From Pseudomonadota bacterium (GTDB lineage Bacteria; Pseudomonadota; Gammaproteobacteria; Steroidobacterales; Steroidobacteraceae): a stretch of 18,382 nucleotides of DNA. The position numbers were made by a program, and so were the translations under genes. The stretch covers positions 1-18,382 of the forward strand of contig JAFAGC010000035.1 of the NCBI GenBank assembly GCA_023423065.1. The letters are read 5' to 3'. Below are positions 1-6,916 of this stretch, one piece after another (within the stretch, counting starts at the first letter, position 1; the number at the start of each line of letters is the position of its first letter). The notes under the pieces were generated by a model. That model was not told the DNA's origin. It did not search any database and saw only the letters and a list, made by a program, of their open reading frames with translations.

Positions 1-1208
1 CCCGCCGGCTGCGCGGCGGGCTCAGCGGGTGCGGCGTCGGGCGAACGGTTGCGCGCGGCGATCGGCTCGCCCTTCAGCGCGGTGATGTCGCCCTTGTCGC
101 TGATCACGTAGAGCACGTCGTCCACGACGAGCGGTGCGTTGTTGATGCGGTCGCCCGAGGTCTTCGCGCGGCCCGCGGCGGCGCCGGTCGCGCGATCGAA
201 CCAGTGCACGTAACCCTCGAGATCCGCCACCACCACGTAGTCGCCGACCACCGCGGGCGCCGAGAGGCTGCGGAACTTGACGGATTCGTTGCGCCAGACT
301 TCGCCGCCGCTGCGGCGGCTCAGCGCGAGCAGCTCGCCGCTGGAAGTCGAGACGTAGAGGTGATCGTCGTCGACGTCGACGCCGCGGTAGCTGGAAATTT
401 CGCGCGCCCACCACACCTGGCCGGAATCGAGCGCGAGCATGCCCGCGCGGCCCTGGAATCCGGCGACGAAGACGTCGTCGCCCACGACCTTGACGGCCGA
501 GTCGATGTCGTTGAGCCGCTCGAGCTCGGTACGTCCCTTGGACGGGGACACGGCCGCTTCCCAGACGGTCGCGCCGTCCTCGAGACTCACCGCGATCACC
601 CGGCCATTGTCGAAACCCGAAAGCGCCAGGTCGCGCGCCACGACCGGCGTTGACACGCCGCGCAGCGTGAGACGCGGAATGTTTTGCTCGGCTTCCCAGA
701 GAGGTTTGCCGTCTTCGAGCGAGAGTGCGTGCAGCTGGCCGTCGACCGTGCGCACGACGACCTGGTCGTCCGCGACAGCGGGCGCGGACAACACTTCGCC
801 GCCCACGTTCGCGCGCCAGCGTTCGGCGCCATTGTCCGCCCCGAGCACCACGATCACCCCGTCCGCCGAGCCGACCGCGACGACGTTGCCGTTCGTCCCG
901 GTGCCGCCGGCGAGCGGCAGATCGGTTTTCGTACGCCAGATCTGCCGGCCATTCTTGAGATTGAACGCCGCGACGTCTCCGTCGTGCCCGGCCGCGAACA
1001 ACCGGTCGCCGCCGCTCGAGAGGCCCAGGCCCAGCCGCAGCTTCTTGCCGCCACCGCCGACGCTCGCGCTCCATAGCCGGTTCACGCGCACCGTCGGATT
1101 GGCGATGTCGGTCAGATCGACCGGCAGATCGACCTTCTTGCTCTTCGAATCACACGCCGCGGCGAGGATACCCAGCGCCGCCAGCAGCAACAGTCCGCGA
1201 ACTTTCAT
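1..1208 (-). CDS. bamB: BamB outer-membrane assembly lipoprotein (3' end beyond window)
   Basis: Lipoprotein of the BAM complex, which folds beta-barrel proteins into the outer membrane; known BamB is an eight-bladed beta-propeller. The frame is open from the ATG at 1208 to the left edge (402 codons seen, no stop). It begins with a signal peptide rich in Leu/Ala ending ILAAAC, with Cys19 as the likely lipidated residue. Repeated blade-like units of the type DGxLxALxxxDGxxxW recur, for example VDGQLHALSLEDGKPLW followed by RLTLRGVSTPVV, which match the family well. The last visible residues are a Pro/Ala-rich tail (DAAPAEPAAQPA) after the final blade, not part of the E. coli protein (392 aa), so only a short end is probably missing. 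The start overlaps the yfgM stop (TGATG), with GAGGAG upstream as ribosome binding site. The usual next gene, der, would lie outside the window. Confidence 0.93.
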   Translation of the reverse strand, partial: MKVRGLLLLAALGILAAACDSKSKKVDLPVDLTDIANPTVRVNRLWSASVGGGGKKLRLGLGLSSGGDRLFAAGHDGDVAAFNLKNGRQIWRTKTDLPLAGGTGTNGNVVAVGSADGVIVVLGADNGAERWRANVGGEVLSAPAVADDQVVVRTVDGQLHALSLEDGKPLWEAEQNIPRLTLRGVSTPVVARDLALSGFDNGRVIAVSLEDGATVWEAAVSPSKGRTELERLNDIDSAVKVVGDDVFVAGFQGRAGMLALDSGQVWWAREISSYRGVDVDDDHLYVSTSSGELLALSRRSGGEVWRNESVKFRSLSAPAVVGDYVVVADLEGYVHWFDRATGAAAGRAKTSGDRINNAPLVVDDVLYVISDKGDITALKGEPIAARNRSPDAAPAEPAAQPA

Positions 1209-1861
1209 CAGGACTCCTCTTCTCTGGGCGGCGGATTGCCACCGAGATCCCGTATCTTGAGATCGAGCAGGTCGAGATCGACCGCGCCTTGCGTGCCCGC
1301 GACGCGCGCCGCCTGGTATTCGCGCAGCGCCCCGTCCCGATCGCCCTTGGCGAGCAGCACGTCGCCGCGCGTCTCGGCGAACCGCGGCGCGAACGCGCCG
1401 ACATCCTCGACCTTGAGCGCCGCCAGCGCCTCGTCGTGTTTGCCCTGCGCGGACAACACGCGCGCGAGTCGCGTGCGCGCGATCAGCTGCACTTCGCGGT
1501 CGTCGGCCGTGTCGACCACGGACTTCAGACTGGCCGCGGCCTTGTCGAGTTCATTGGCCTCGACGTGCACGCGCGCGGCGACCAGCTTCGAGAGCTGCGC
1601 ATAAGGCGTCCACGCGTATTCGCGATTGATCTCGTCGACGAGCGTGAGTCCGCGCGTGCGATCGTTGCGCTGGAAGGCATCCATCATCGCCCCATAACGC
1701 TCCGCGGCCGTCTCGGCCTGCGTCTCGCGGCGCTGCTCGTACCAGCGGTAACCGCCGAGCCCGCCCACGCCGATCACCACACCGATGACGATCCACAGGC
1801 CGTTCTCCTTGAACCAGCCCTTGACCTGTTCAAGCTGTTCAGCATCGTTCAATTCGCTCAC
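1208..1861 (-). CDS. yfgM: YfgM family protein, SecYEG-associated TPR-like membrane protein
   Basis: 217 residues. A short cytoplasmic N-terminus is followed by one membrane anchor at about residues 22-41 (LWIVIGVVIGVGGLGGY) and a periplasmic helical domain of TPR type with recurring Ala/Leu-rich helix pairs (LAKGDRDGALREYQAARVAG near the end). This is the layout of YfgM (Pfam TPR_21), an E. coli inner-membrane protein found with SecYEG and PpiD that helps pass clients to periplasmic chaperones. The start codon is GTG and overlaps the hisS stop by four bases (GTGA), so translation is probably coupled. The next gene, bamB, overlaps its TGA by one base. The hisS-yfgM-bamB order is standard in gammaproteobacteria and supports the name. 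Confidence 0.9.
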   Translation of the reverse strand: MSELNDAEQLEQVKGWFKENGLWIVIGVVIGVGGLGGYRWYEQRRETQAETAAERYGAMMDAFQRNDRTRGLTLVDEINREYAWTPYAQLSKLVAARVHVEANELDKAAASLKSVVDTADDREVQLIARTRLARVLSAQGKHDEALAALKVEDVGAFAPRFAETRGDVLLAKGDRDGALREYQAARVAGTQGAVDLDLLDLKIRDLGGNPPPREEES

Positions 1862-3141
1862 GTCGCTCTCCTCAGAAACTCTTCGACCTTCGCGCTCACC
1901 TGAGCGAGAGGATGTTCAACCTGTGTGGTCTCGGCGCCGCGCAGCGGCTTGAGCGCGACCACTCCGCGCCCGAGTTCGTCGTCGCCGACGATGAGCGCAA
2001 GCCGCGCCCCGGATTCGTCCGCGCGGCGGAACTGTGTCTTGAACTTGGCGGTACCGCAATGGACTACGACGCGGCAGCCCGCGATGTCGTCGCGCAGCTG
2101 CTCGGCCAGCGCCAGGGCCTTGCGCTGGGCGCTTTCGCCCTGCGCCATCACGAACACGTCCGGGACCGGGCGCGCCGGCACCGTTCCGGCGAGTTTGACC
2201 AGCTCGACGACGCGTTCCACGCCCATCGCGAAGCCGATCGCGGGGGTCGGCTCACCGCCCATCTGCGCGATCAGCCCGTCGTAGCGGCCACCGGAGCACA
2301 CCGCGTCCTGGCTGCCGAGCGCGTCGGTGATCCACTCGAACACGGTGCGGCTGTAGTAGTCGAGACCGCGCACCAGCCGCGGATTGACGACGTACGGAAT
2401 GCCGAGCTCGTCGAGCCCGGCGCGCAGCTCCGCGAAATGCGCCTGCGACTCGGCATCGAGGTGCTCGGTGAGCACCGGCGCGTCCTTCACGATCTCCTGC
2501 GTCGGCGGATACTTGCTGTCGAGGATGCGCAGCGGGTTGCCCTCGAGGCGACGCTTGCCGTCATCGTCGAGCTTGTCGAGGTGCGCGCGGAAGTAGTCCT
2601 GCAGCAGCGCGCGGTAGGCCTTGCGCGATTCGGGGGTGCCGAGCGAGTTGATCTGCAGCTTCACCCGCGTCAGGCCTAACAACTTCCAGAGCCGGGCGGT
2701 GAGCGCGATGATCTCGACGTCGACGTCCGGGCCCGCGAAGCCGATGGCCTCGAGATCGATCTGGTTGAACTGCCGGAAGCGTCCCTTCTGGGGCTTCTCG
2801 TGCCGGAACATCGGTCCCTGGCACCACAACTTGAGCCGCGCGCCGCGCAGCATGCCGTTGGAAATCGTGGCGCGCACGATGCCCGCGGTCGCCTCGGGAC
2901 GCAGCGTGAGACTGTCGCCGCCCTGGTCCGTGAAGGTGTACATCTCCTTCTCGACCACGTCGGTGAATTCGCCGATGGCGCGCTTGAAGAGCTCGGTGTG
3001 TTCGACCACCGGCACGCGCATTTCCTGGTAGCCGTAGGCGTCGAGGACGGCGCGCATGGTCGACTCGACGTGTTGCCACACGCCGATGTCTTCCGGCAGT
3101 ACGTCTTTCATGCCGGTGACCGGCTGGATGTTGCGGGACAT
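1858..3141 (-). CDS. hisS: Histidyl-tRNA synthetase
   Basis: 427 residues, normal for bacterial HisRS (E. coli 424). It joins histidine to tRNA-His through His-AMP in the cytoplasm. Class II core features are visible: LTLRPEATAGIVRA (residues 78-91), motif 2 around GPMFRHEKPQKGRFRQFNQI (109-128), the histidine-specific LVRGLDYYSRTVFEW (256-270), GGRYDGL (284-290) and motif 3 at AIGFAMGVERV (301-311). Residues about 328-424 form the C-terminal anticodon-binding domain. The start is ATG, giving the typical N-terminus (IQPVTGMKDVLPED). The gene lies 27 bp after rodZ; in E. coli and Pseudomonas ispG normally occupies this junction. It ends in a 4-bp overlap with yfgM. One Leu-Leu-Gly (residues 155-157) uses the rare codon TTA inside a GTTAGGC heptamer. 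Confidence 0.98.
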   Translation of the reverse strand: MSRNIQPVTGMKDVLPEDIGVWQHVESTMRAVLDAYGYQEMRVPVVEHTELFKRAIGEFTDVVEKEMYTFTDQGGDSLTLRPEATAGIVRATISNGMLRGARLKLWCQGPMFRHEKPQKGRFRQFNQIDLEAIGFAGPDVDVEIIALTARLWKLLGLTRVKLQINSLGTPESRKAYRALLQDYFRAHLDKLDDDGKRRLEGNPLRILDSKYPPTQEIVKDAPVLTEHLDAESQAHFAELRAGLDELGIPYVVNPRLVRGLDYYSRTVFEWITDALGSQDAVCSGGRYDGLIAQMGGEPTPAIGFAMGVERVVELVKLAGTVPARPVPDVFVMAQGESAQRKALALAEQLRDDIAGCRVVVHCGTAKFKTQFRRADESGARLALIVGDDELGRGVVALKPLRGAETTQVEHPLAQVSAKVEEFLRRAT

Positions 3142-3168
3142 GTTGTTCTTGCGGAAACGGCTTTCTTG

Positions 3169-4047
3169 TTAGCGGGCCCGCGACAGCGAACCGGATCGAT
3201 TCACGACGAAACGCGCGCCTTCGCCGTCCATCGCACTCTCGGGGATTTCACGGCTTCGACCGTTTACTTCGATCGCGACTCCGGACGCATTACCCAACGT
3301 CACACGTAAGGGAGGTAACCCTTCAACGCTCTGTACGCTGCCCGCGCTCGCGACGTCGTAAAACAGGCGCTCGCCGCGCGAATCGTAGACTTCGACCCAG
3401 CTGTCGTTGGTGAGTTGCAGCGTGAGCCGCGCAGGCCGCGCGGGTGGCGGCACCTCGCGTTGGACGGGTGCCGGCGCCGGCTCGGCTTCGAGCGCGGATG
3501 CCGCGGGCTGCGCCGCCGGTTCCGCCTCGGTCGCCACGGAAGCAGGGGTGCCCAGGGCCACGGGCGGCGCCTCGGGTGCCGCAATGGGCGCGGAAGAAGT
3601 CTCGGCGACGGGTGAAGTCGGCTCCGCGCCGCGGTTCGATCCCGCGAGCACCCACCAGATCGCCGCCAGCAGTACGAGTCCGCTTCCCACCGCGATCAAC
3701 GGCGGAACGAGCCGGCGCGGATCCGCGCGCCGCCCGGCGTGCGGGATCTGCGTGAGGTCGGGTGGCACCGGACGCGCTTCGCGGGCGCCGTACGCATCCA
3801 CGAGCTCCCGTCCCTGCTCGCCGACGAAGTCGCCGTAGCGGCGCAGGTGGCCACGCACGTAAACGGATGCACCGAGATCCGCGAAACGGTCGGCCTCGAG
3901 CGCTTCGATGACCTTCGGGTCGAGGTGCAGCTTTTCCGCGGCGGCGGCGACCGAGTACCCGACGCGTTCGCGCGCGGCGCGCAGCCGCTCGCCGATCGAA
4001 CGCGGCTGTTCCGGCTGGTCGGTAGCGGAGGTCTGCGAGTCGCCCAT
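3169..4047 (-). CDS. rodZ: RodZ-like cytoskeletal membrane protein
   Basis: 292 residues with RodZ (YfgA) architecture. A cytoplasmic helix-turn-helix of Cro type spans about residues 16-75 (SIGERLRAARERVGYSVAAA through VYVRGHLRRYGDFV), one membrane helix lies at about 113-134 (LVPPLIAVGSGLVLLAAIWW), then a Pro/Ala/Glu-rich periplasmic linker (about 137-205), then a C-terminal beta domain of DUF4115 type (LTLQLTNDSWVEVYDSRGER and following). In E. coli RodZ links MreB filaments to the membrane and supports rod shape; the HTH contacts MreB. The gene sits 20 bp after pilF and 27 bp before hisS, its usual place except that ispG is missing. The linker composition is ordinary for the family. The function is inferred from domain order and context. 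Confidence 0.9.
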   Translation of the reverse strand: MGDSQTSATDQPEQPRSIGERLRAARERVGYSVAAAAEKLHLDPKVIEALEADRFADLGASVYVRGHLRRYGDFVGEQGRELVDAYGAREARPVPPDLTQIPHAGRRADPRRLVPPLIAVGSGLVLLAAIWWVLAGSNRGAEPTSPVAETSSAPIAAPEAPPVALGTPASVATEAEPAAQPAASALEAEPAPAPVQREVPPPARPARLTLQLTNDSWVEVYDSRGERLFYDVASAGSVQSVEGLPPLRVTLGNASGVAIEVNGRSREIPESAMDGEGARFVVNRSGSLSRAR

Positions 4048-4067
4048 CTCTTGCCCGGGGTCGGCGC

Positions 4068-4835
4068 CTACGGACTGCGCTTGAGCGCGCGCGCCTGGGC
4101 GGAATCGGGGAACTCGAGGCGCAGTGCGCGCGAGTATTTTTCCTCGGCCATGCGATCCTTGGCGGCGCGCGCCACGCTGACCGCGGACAGCAACACGTCC
4201 GGGTTGGGCTTGAAGGCGTCGATGTAGGTGTCCACCACCTTGCGCGCCTCGGCAACCTGGTTCCGCTCGAGGTGCAGGCTCGCGAGCTGCACGGTCGCTT
4301 CGCTGTAGTTAGGCCGCGCCTTGATCGCGCTGACGAAACTCGCCTGCGCCTCGTCGATCCGCTTGGCACTGCGCAGGCACACGCCGGCGTTGGTCAGCGC
4401 GACCTCGGGCGTCTGGTAGAACTTGCTGGCCGCGACCGCCTTGAAGCGCTCGACGCCCTCGTCCACACGCCCGCTCTTGCACAGGTAGACGGCGTAGTTG
4501 TTGATGACGGCGGGCTTGTCGGGTGCGAGCCGCAGCGCCTCGCGGTAGTGCCGGTCCGCGAGCTTCTGGTCGCCGGTGCGGTCGTACATCAGCGCGAGAC
4601 TCGTGTGTACGTCGGGATCGCGCGGGTTCTGCTTGAGCGAGCGCTCGAGCTTCTCCTTCGCGAGTGGGTAGTTGCCCTGCTGCAGGTACGCCGTGCCCAG
4701 CTGGACGTTGTACTTCGCGGCGGTGTGCTGTGGATCCTCACCCTTGAGCGGCTTGCCGCCGTCCTTGGTATTGGTGACGCACGCCGCGAGCGTGCAGGCC
4801 AACAACACGATCGCCAAGCGAAGCGGATGTTTCAT
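4068..4835 (-). CDS. pilF: PilF/PilW type IV pilus biogenesis lipoprotein
   Basis: 255 residues. The N-terminus is a lipoprotein signal (MKHPLRLAIVLLACTLAACV) with lipobox LAAC and Cys19. Tandem TPR units follow from about residue 37 onward: AKYNVQLGTAYLQQGNYPLA, VHTSLALMYDRTGDQKLADR, AVINNYAVYLCKSGRVDEGV and so on. This matches PilF (Pseudomonas)/PilW (Neisseria), the outer-membrane pilotin that helps the PilQ secretin insert and multimerise. The ATG at 4835 was chosen because it gives the signal peptide and overlaps the rlmN stop as ATGA; the longer open frame upstream has no family similarity. Position between rlmN and rodZ is the classic location. It implies the organism makes type IV pili, although no other pilus gene is in the window. 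Confidence 0.92.
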   Translation of the reverse strand: MKHPLRLAIVLLACTLAACVTNTKDGGKPLKGEDPQHTAAKYNVQLGTAYLQQGNYPLAKEKLERSLKQNPRDPDVHTSLALMYDRTGDQKLADRHYREALRLAPDKPAVINNYAVYLCKSGRVDEGVERFKAVAASKFYQTPEVALTNAGVCLRSAKRIDEAQASFVSAIKARPNYSEATVQLASLHLERNQVAEARKVVDTYIDAFKPNPDVLLSAVSVARAAKDRMAEEKYSRALRLEFPDSAQARALKRSP

Positions 4836-5983
4836 GCGCGTACCTGCAATCCGAAGGTTTTCGAGCCGAGCCGCACGATGGTGCGGTCGGTGACCTGGCC
4901 CGCGAGCTGTCCGCAGGCCGCATCGATGTCGTCGCCGCGGGTCTTGCGGATGGTGGCGATCAGCCCGCGAGCATTGAGCTCGTCGCGGAACGCCTCGATC
5001 GCCGCCTGCGGCGAGCGCCGGTATTTCGTACCGGGAAACGGGTTGAATGGAATGAGGTTCAGCTTCGCGGGTTTGCCGTGCAGCAGCCTGGCGAGCTCGC
5101 GTGCGTGGCGCGGCTGGTCGTTGACGCCGTCCAGCATCACGTATTCGAAGGTCACGCTGCGCCCGTTCTGTTCGTCGAGGTAGTGCCAGCAGGCTTCGAG
5201 CAGCTCGGCGATGTTGTGCTTGCGGTTGATCGGCACCAGCTCGCTGCGCAGCTCGTCGTTCGGGGCGTGCAGCGAAACCGCGAGCGCGCAATTCGTCTCC
5301 TGCGCCAGCTTGTAGATCTGCGGCACGAGTCCGGAGGTCGACAGCGTCACGCGGCGGCGCGAAATGTCGAAGCCCAGGTCGTCGAGGAAGATGCGGATCG
5401 CGGGCACGACGTTGCGGAAGTTCGCGAGCGGTTCGCCCATGCCCATCAGCACGATGTTCGTGATGATGCGGCCACCTTCCTTTTCACCGGGGCCGGCCTT
5501 CCAGCCCTGCTCGCCCGCGAGTTCGCGATTCGCGAGCCACACCTGCCCGACGATCTCCGCGGTGGTGAGGTTGCGGTTGAATCCCTGCTGCGCCGTCGAG
5601 CAGAACGTGCAGTCCAGCACGCAGCCGACCTGCGAGGAGATGCACAACGTGCCGCGCTCCTCCTCCGGGATGAACACCATCTCGAAGGCCTGGCCGTTGC
5701 CGCCCGACAGCAGCCACTTGCGCGTGCCGTCGGAGGCGACCTGCGTCTTCACGATCTCGGGTAGTTTGACTTCCGCGCGCTGCGCGAGCTGCGCGCGGAA
5801 GTCCTTGGCCAGGTCGGTCATCGCCGAGATGTCGCTCTCGCCGCGCTTGTACAGCCAGTTCATGAGCTGACGCGCACGGAAGGGCTTGCTGCCGAGCCCG
5901 CCCACGAACGACTCGAGGTCCGCCTTCTGCAGACCCAGCAAGTTGATTCGTTCGTCGGCGACTTGGGACTCGGCGGTATTCAT
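4832..5983 (-). CDS. rlmN: Dual-specificity 23S rRNA/tRNA adenine-C2 methyltransferase RlmN
   Basis: 383 residues, a radical-SAM enzyme that methylates C2 of A2503 in 23S rRNA and A37 of some tRNAs in E. coli. The 4Fe-4S motif is CxxxCxxC at Cys121, Cys125 and Cys128 (GCVLDCTFCSTAQQGF). The two cysteines needed for the methylcysteine mechanism are present: Cys114 in GTLCISSQ, seven residues before the cluster as in E. coli, and Cys357 in DDIDAACGQL. The MGMGEPLAN motif (180-188), VTLSTSGLVP and LAVSLHAPNDELR complete the family signature. The ATG lies 4 bp after the ndk stop, and the stop overlaps pilF by four bases. Length and catalytic residues all look normal. Confidence 0.97.
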   Translation of the reverse strand: MNTAESQVADERINLLGLQKADLESFVGGLGSKPFRARQLMNWLYKRGESDISAMTDLAKDFRAQLAQRAEVKLPEIVKTQVASDGTRKWLLSGGNGQAFEMVFIPEEERGTLCISSQVGCVLDCTFCSTAQQGFNRNLTTAEIVGQVWLANRELAGEQGWKAGPGEKEGGRIITNIVLMGMGEPLANFRNVVPAIRIFLDDLGFDISRRRVTLSTSGLVPQIYKLAQETNCALAVSLHAPNDELRSELVPINRKHNIAELLEACWHYLDEQNGRSVTFEYVMLDGVNDQPRHARELARLLHGKPAKLNLIPFNPFPGTKYRRSPQAAIEAFRDELNARGLIATIRKTRGDDIDAACGQLAGQVTDRTIVRLGSKTFGLQVRA

Positions 5984-5987
5984 GCGA

Positions 5988-6416
5988 TCAGACCCGCGGG
6001 CAGATCTCCGTCTCGCGGAAGAAATACGCGATTTCCTTCGCGGCCGTCTCCGGCGCGTCGGATCCGTGCACGGTGTTCGCCTCGATGCTCTCGGCGAAAT
6101 CGGCGCGGATGGTGCCCGGCGCGGCCTTCTTCGGATCGGTGGCGCCCATGATCTCGCGATTCTTCGCGATGGCGTCTTCGCCTTCGAGCACCTGCAGCAG
6201 CACCGGACCCGAGGTCATGTACTTGACGAGATCCTTGAAGAACGGACGCGCGGCATGCACCGCGTAGAAACCCTCGGCTTCCCGCTGCGACAGGTGCTGC
6301 ATGCGGGCGGCGACGACGCGCAGGCCGGCCTTTTCGAAACGGCTCAGGACCTGGCCGATGAGGTTACGGGCTACGCCGTCGGGCTTGACGATGGAGAAGG
6401 TGCGCTCGAGCGCCAT
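5988..6416 (-). CDS. ndk: Nucleoside diphosphate kinase
   Basis: 142 residues with the start chosen here (E. coli Ndk 143). It transfers the gamma-phosphate between nucleoside di- and triphosphates through a phosphohistidine. The family start ERTFSIVKPDGV is present, as are Arg/Lys contacts (REIMGATDPKKAAPGTIRAD) and the catalytic His117 in NTVHGSD. Two in-frame ATGs exist at 6422 and 6416. AAGGA lies only 3 nt before the first but 9 nt before the second, and the second gives the family's MALERTF start, so 6416 is preferred. It is the first gene of a tight ndk-rlmN-pilF run after a 151-bp gap downstream of iscA, so a promoter in that gap is likely. Confidence 0.97.
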   Translation of the reverse strand: MALERTFSIVKPDGVARNLIGQVLSRFEKAGLRVVAARMQHLSQREAEGFYAVHAARPFFKDLVKYMTSGPVLLQVLEGEDAIAKNREIMGATDPKKAAPGTIRADFAESIEANTVHGSDAPETAAKEIAYFFRETEICPRV

Positions 6417-6567
6417 GAACATGATTCCTTGTGGGGGCTTAAAGGCGCGCGATTGTACCGGCAGACAGCCCTACCTGCGAGTAACCCGCTGAAATTTAAG
6501 GACGGCGACTCACCAGGCGCTGCGCGCCACGAAGGAAACGTCGCCAAGGGCGCCGTCCGTGAATGTG
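6417..6567 (-). promoter_or_regulatory. Gap upstream of ndk with candidate -10 box
   Basis: This is the largest gap left of trmJ. On the minus strand TACAAT (6457-6452) is a good sigma-70 -10 hexamer and would start transcription near 6445, about 29 nt before the ndk ATG. I see no convincing -35 at 16-18 bp. Closer to iscA, an 8-bp inverted repeat (GGACGGCG 6500-6507 with CGCCGTCC 6551-6558) and a small GGCGC/GCGCC hairpin (6516-6528) lie without a T-run, so a terminator for iscA is unproven. Confidence 0.35.
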
Positions 6568-6891
6568 TCAGACGTTGAATGACTCGCCGCAGCCACATTC
6601 CCCTTTGATGTTCGGGTTGTGGAAGCGGAAGGCCTCGTTGAGGCCCTGTTTGACGAAGTCCACCGTGGTGCCGTTGATCAGCGGCAGGCTGTCCGGATCG
6701 ACGAAGACCTTGACCCCGTGATCCTCGAACACGTGATCGGTCTGGGAGGCGTCGTCGGCATAGTTGACGACATAGGCAAACCCCGAGCAGCCGGTCTTGC
6801 GGACCCCGAGGCGCAGGCCGAGGCCCTTGCCGCGTGAGGCGATGAACGATTTGACCCGGTCGGCCGCAGCCTGAGTGAGCGAGATAGCCAT
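6568..6891 (-). CDS. iscA: IscA A-type iron-sulfur carrier
   Basis: 107 residues, exactly the length of E. coli IscA. A-type carriers accept or deliver iron or Fe-S clusters during assembly, with especially clear roles for 4Fe-4S enzymes. The three ligand cysteines are at the E. coli positions: Cys35 (TGCSGFAY), Cys99 and Cys101 (GECGCGESF). GLGLRLGVRKTGCSG and FEDHGVKVFVD are close to IscA rather than ErpA or SufA, though paralogue assignment from one sequence is not absolute. It follows the IscS fusion gene by 25 bp with AAGGA 11 nt before the ATG, so both are probably co-transcribed. It is normally preceded by iscU and followed by hscBA-fdx; here neither is present and ndk comes next. Confidence 0.93.
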   Translation of the reverse strand: MAISLTQAAADRVKSFIASRGKGLGLRLGVRKTGCSGFAYVVNYADDASQTDHVFEDHGVKVFVDPDSLPLINGTTVDFVKQGLNEAFRFHNPNIKGECGCGESFNV

Positions 6892-6916
6892 TTCGAACCG
6901 TTTCCTTACGCGAATT

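Noticed and set aside
2674..2680. GCCTAAC/GTTAGGC sites read as integron attC core sites
   Set aside because: The heptamer fits the attC core pattern, but the four copies lie singly inside conserved genes kilobases apart, without paired core sites, hairpins or an integrase. Reported instead as an unexplained motif.
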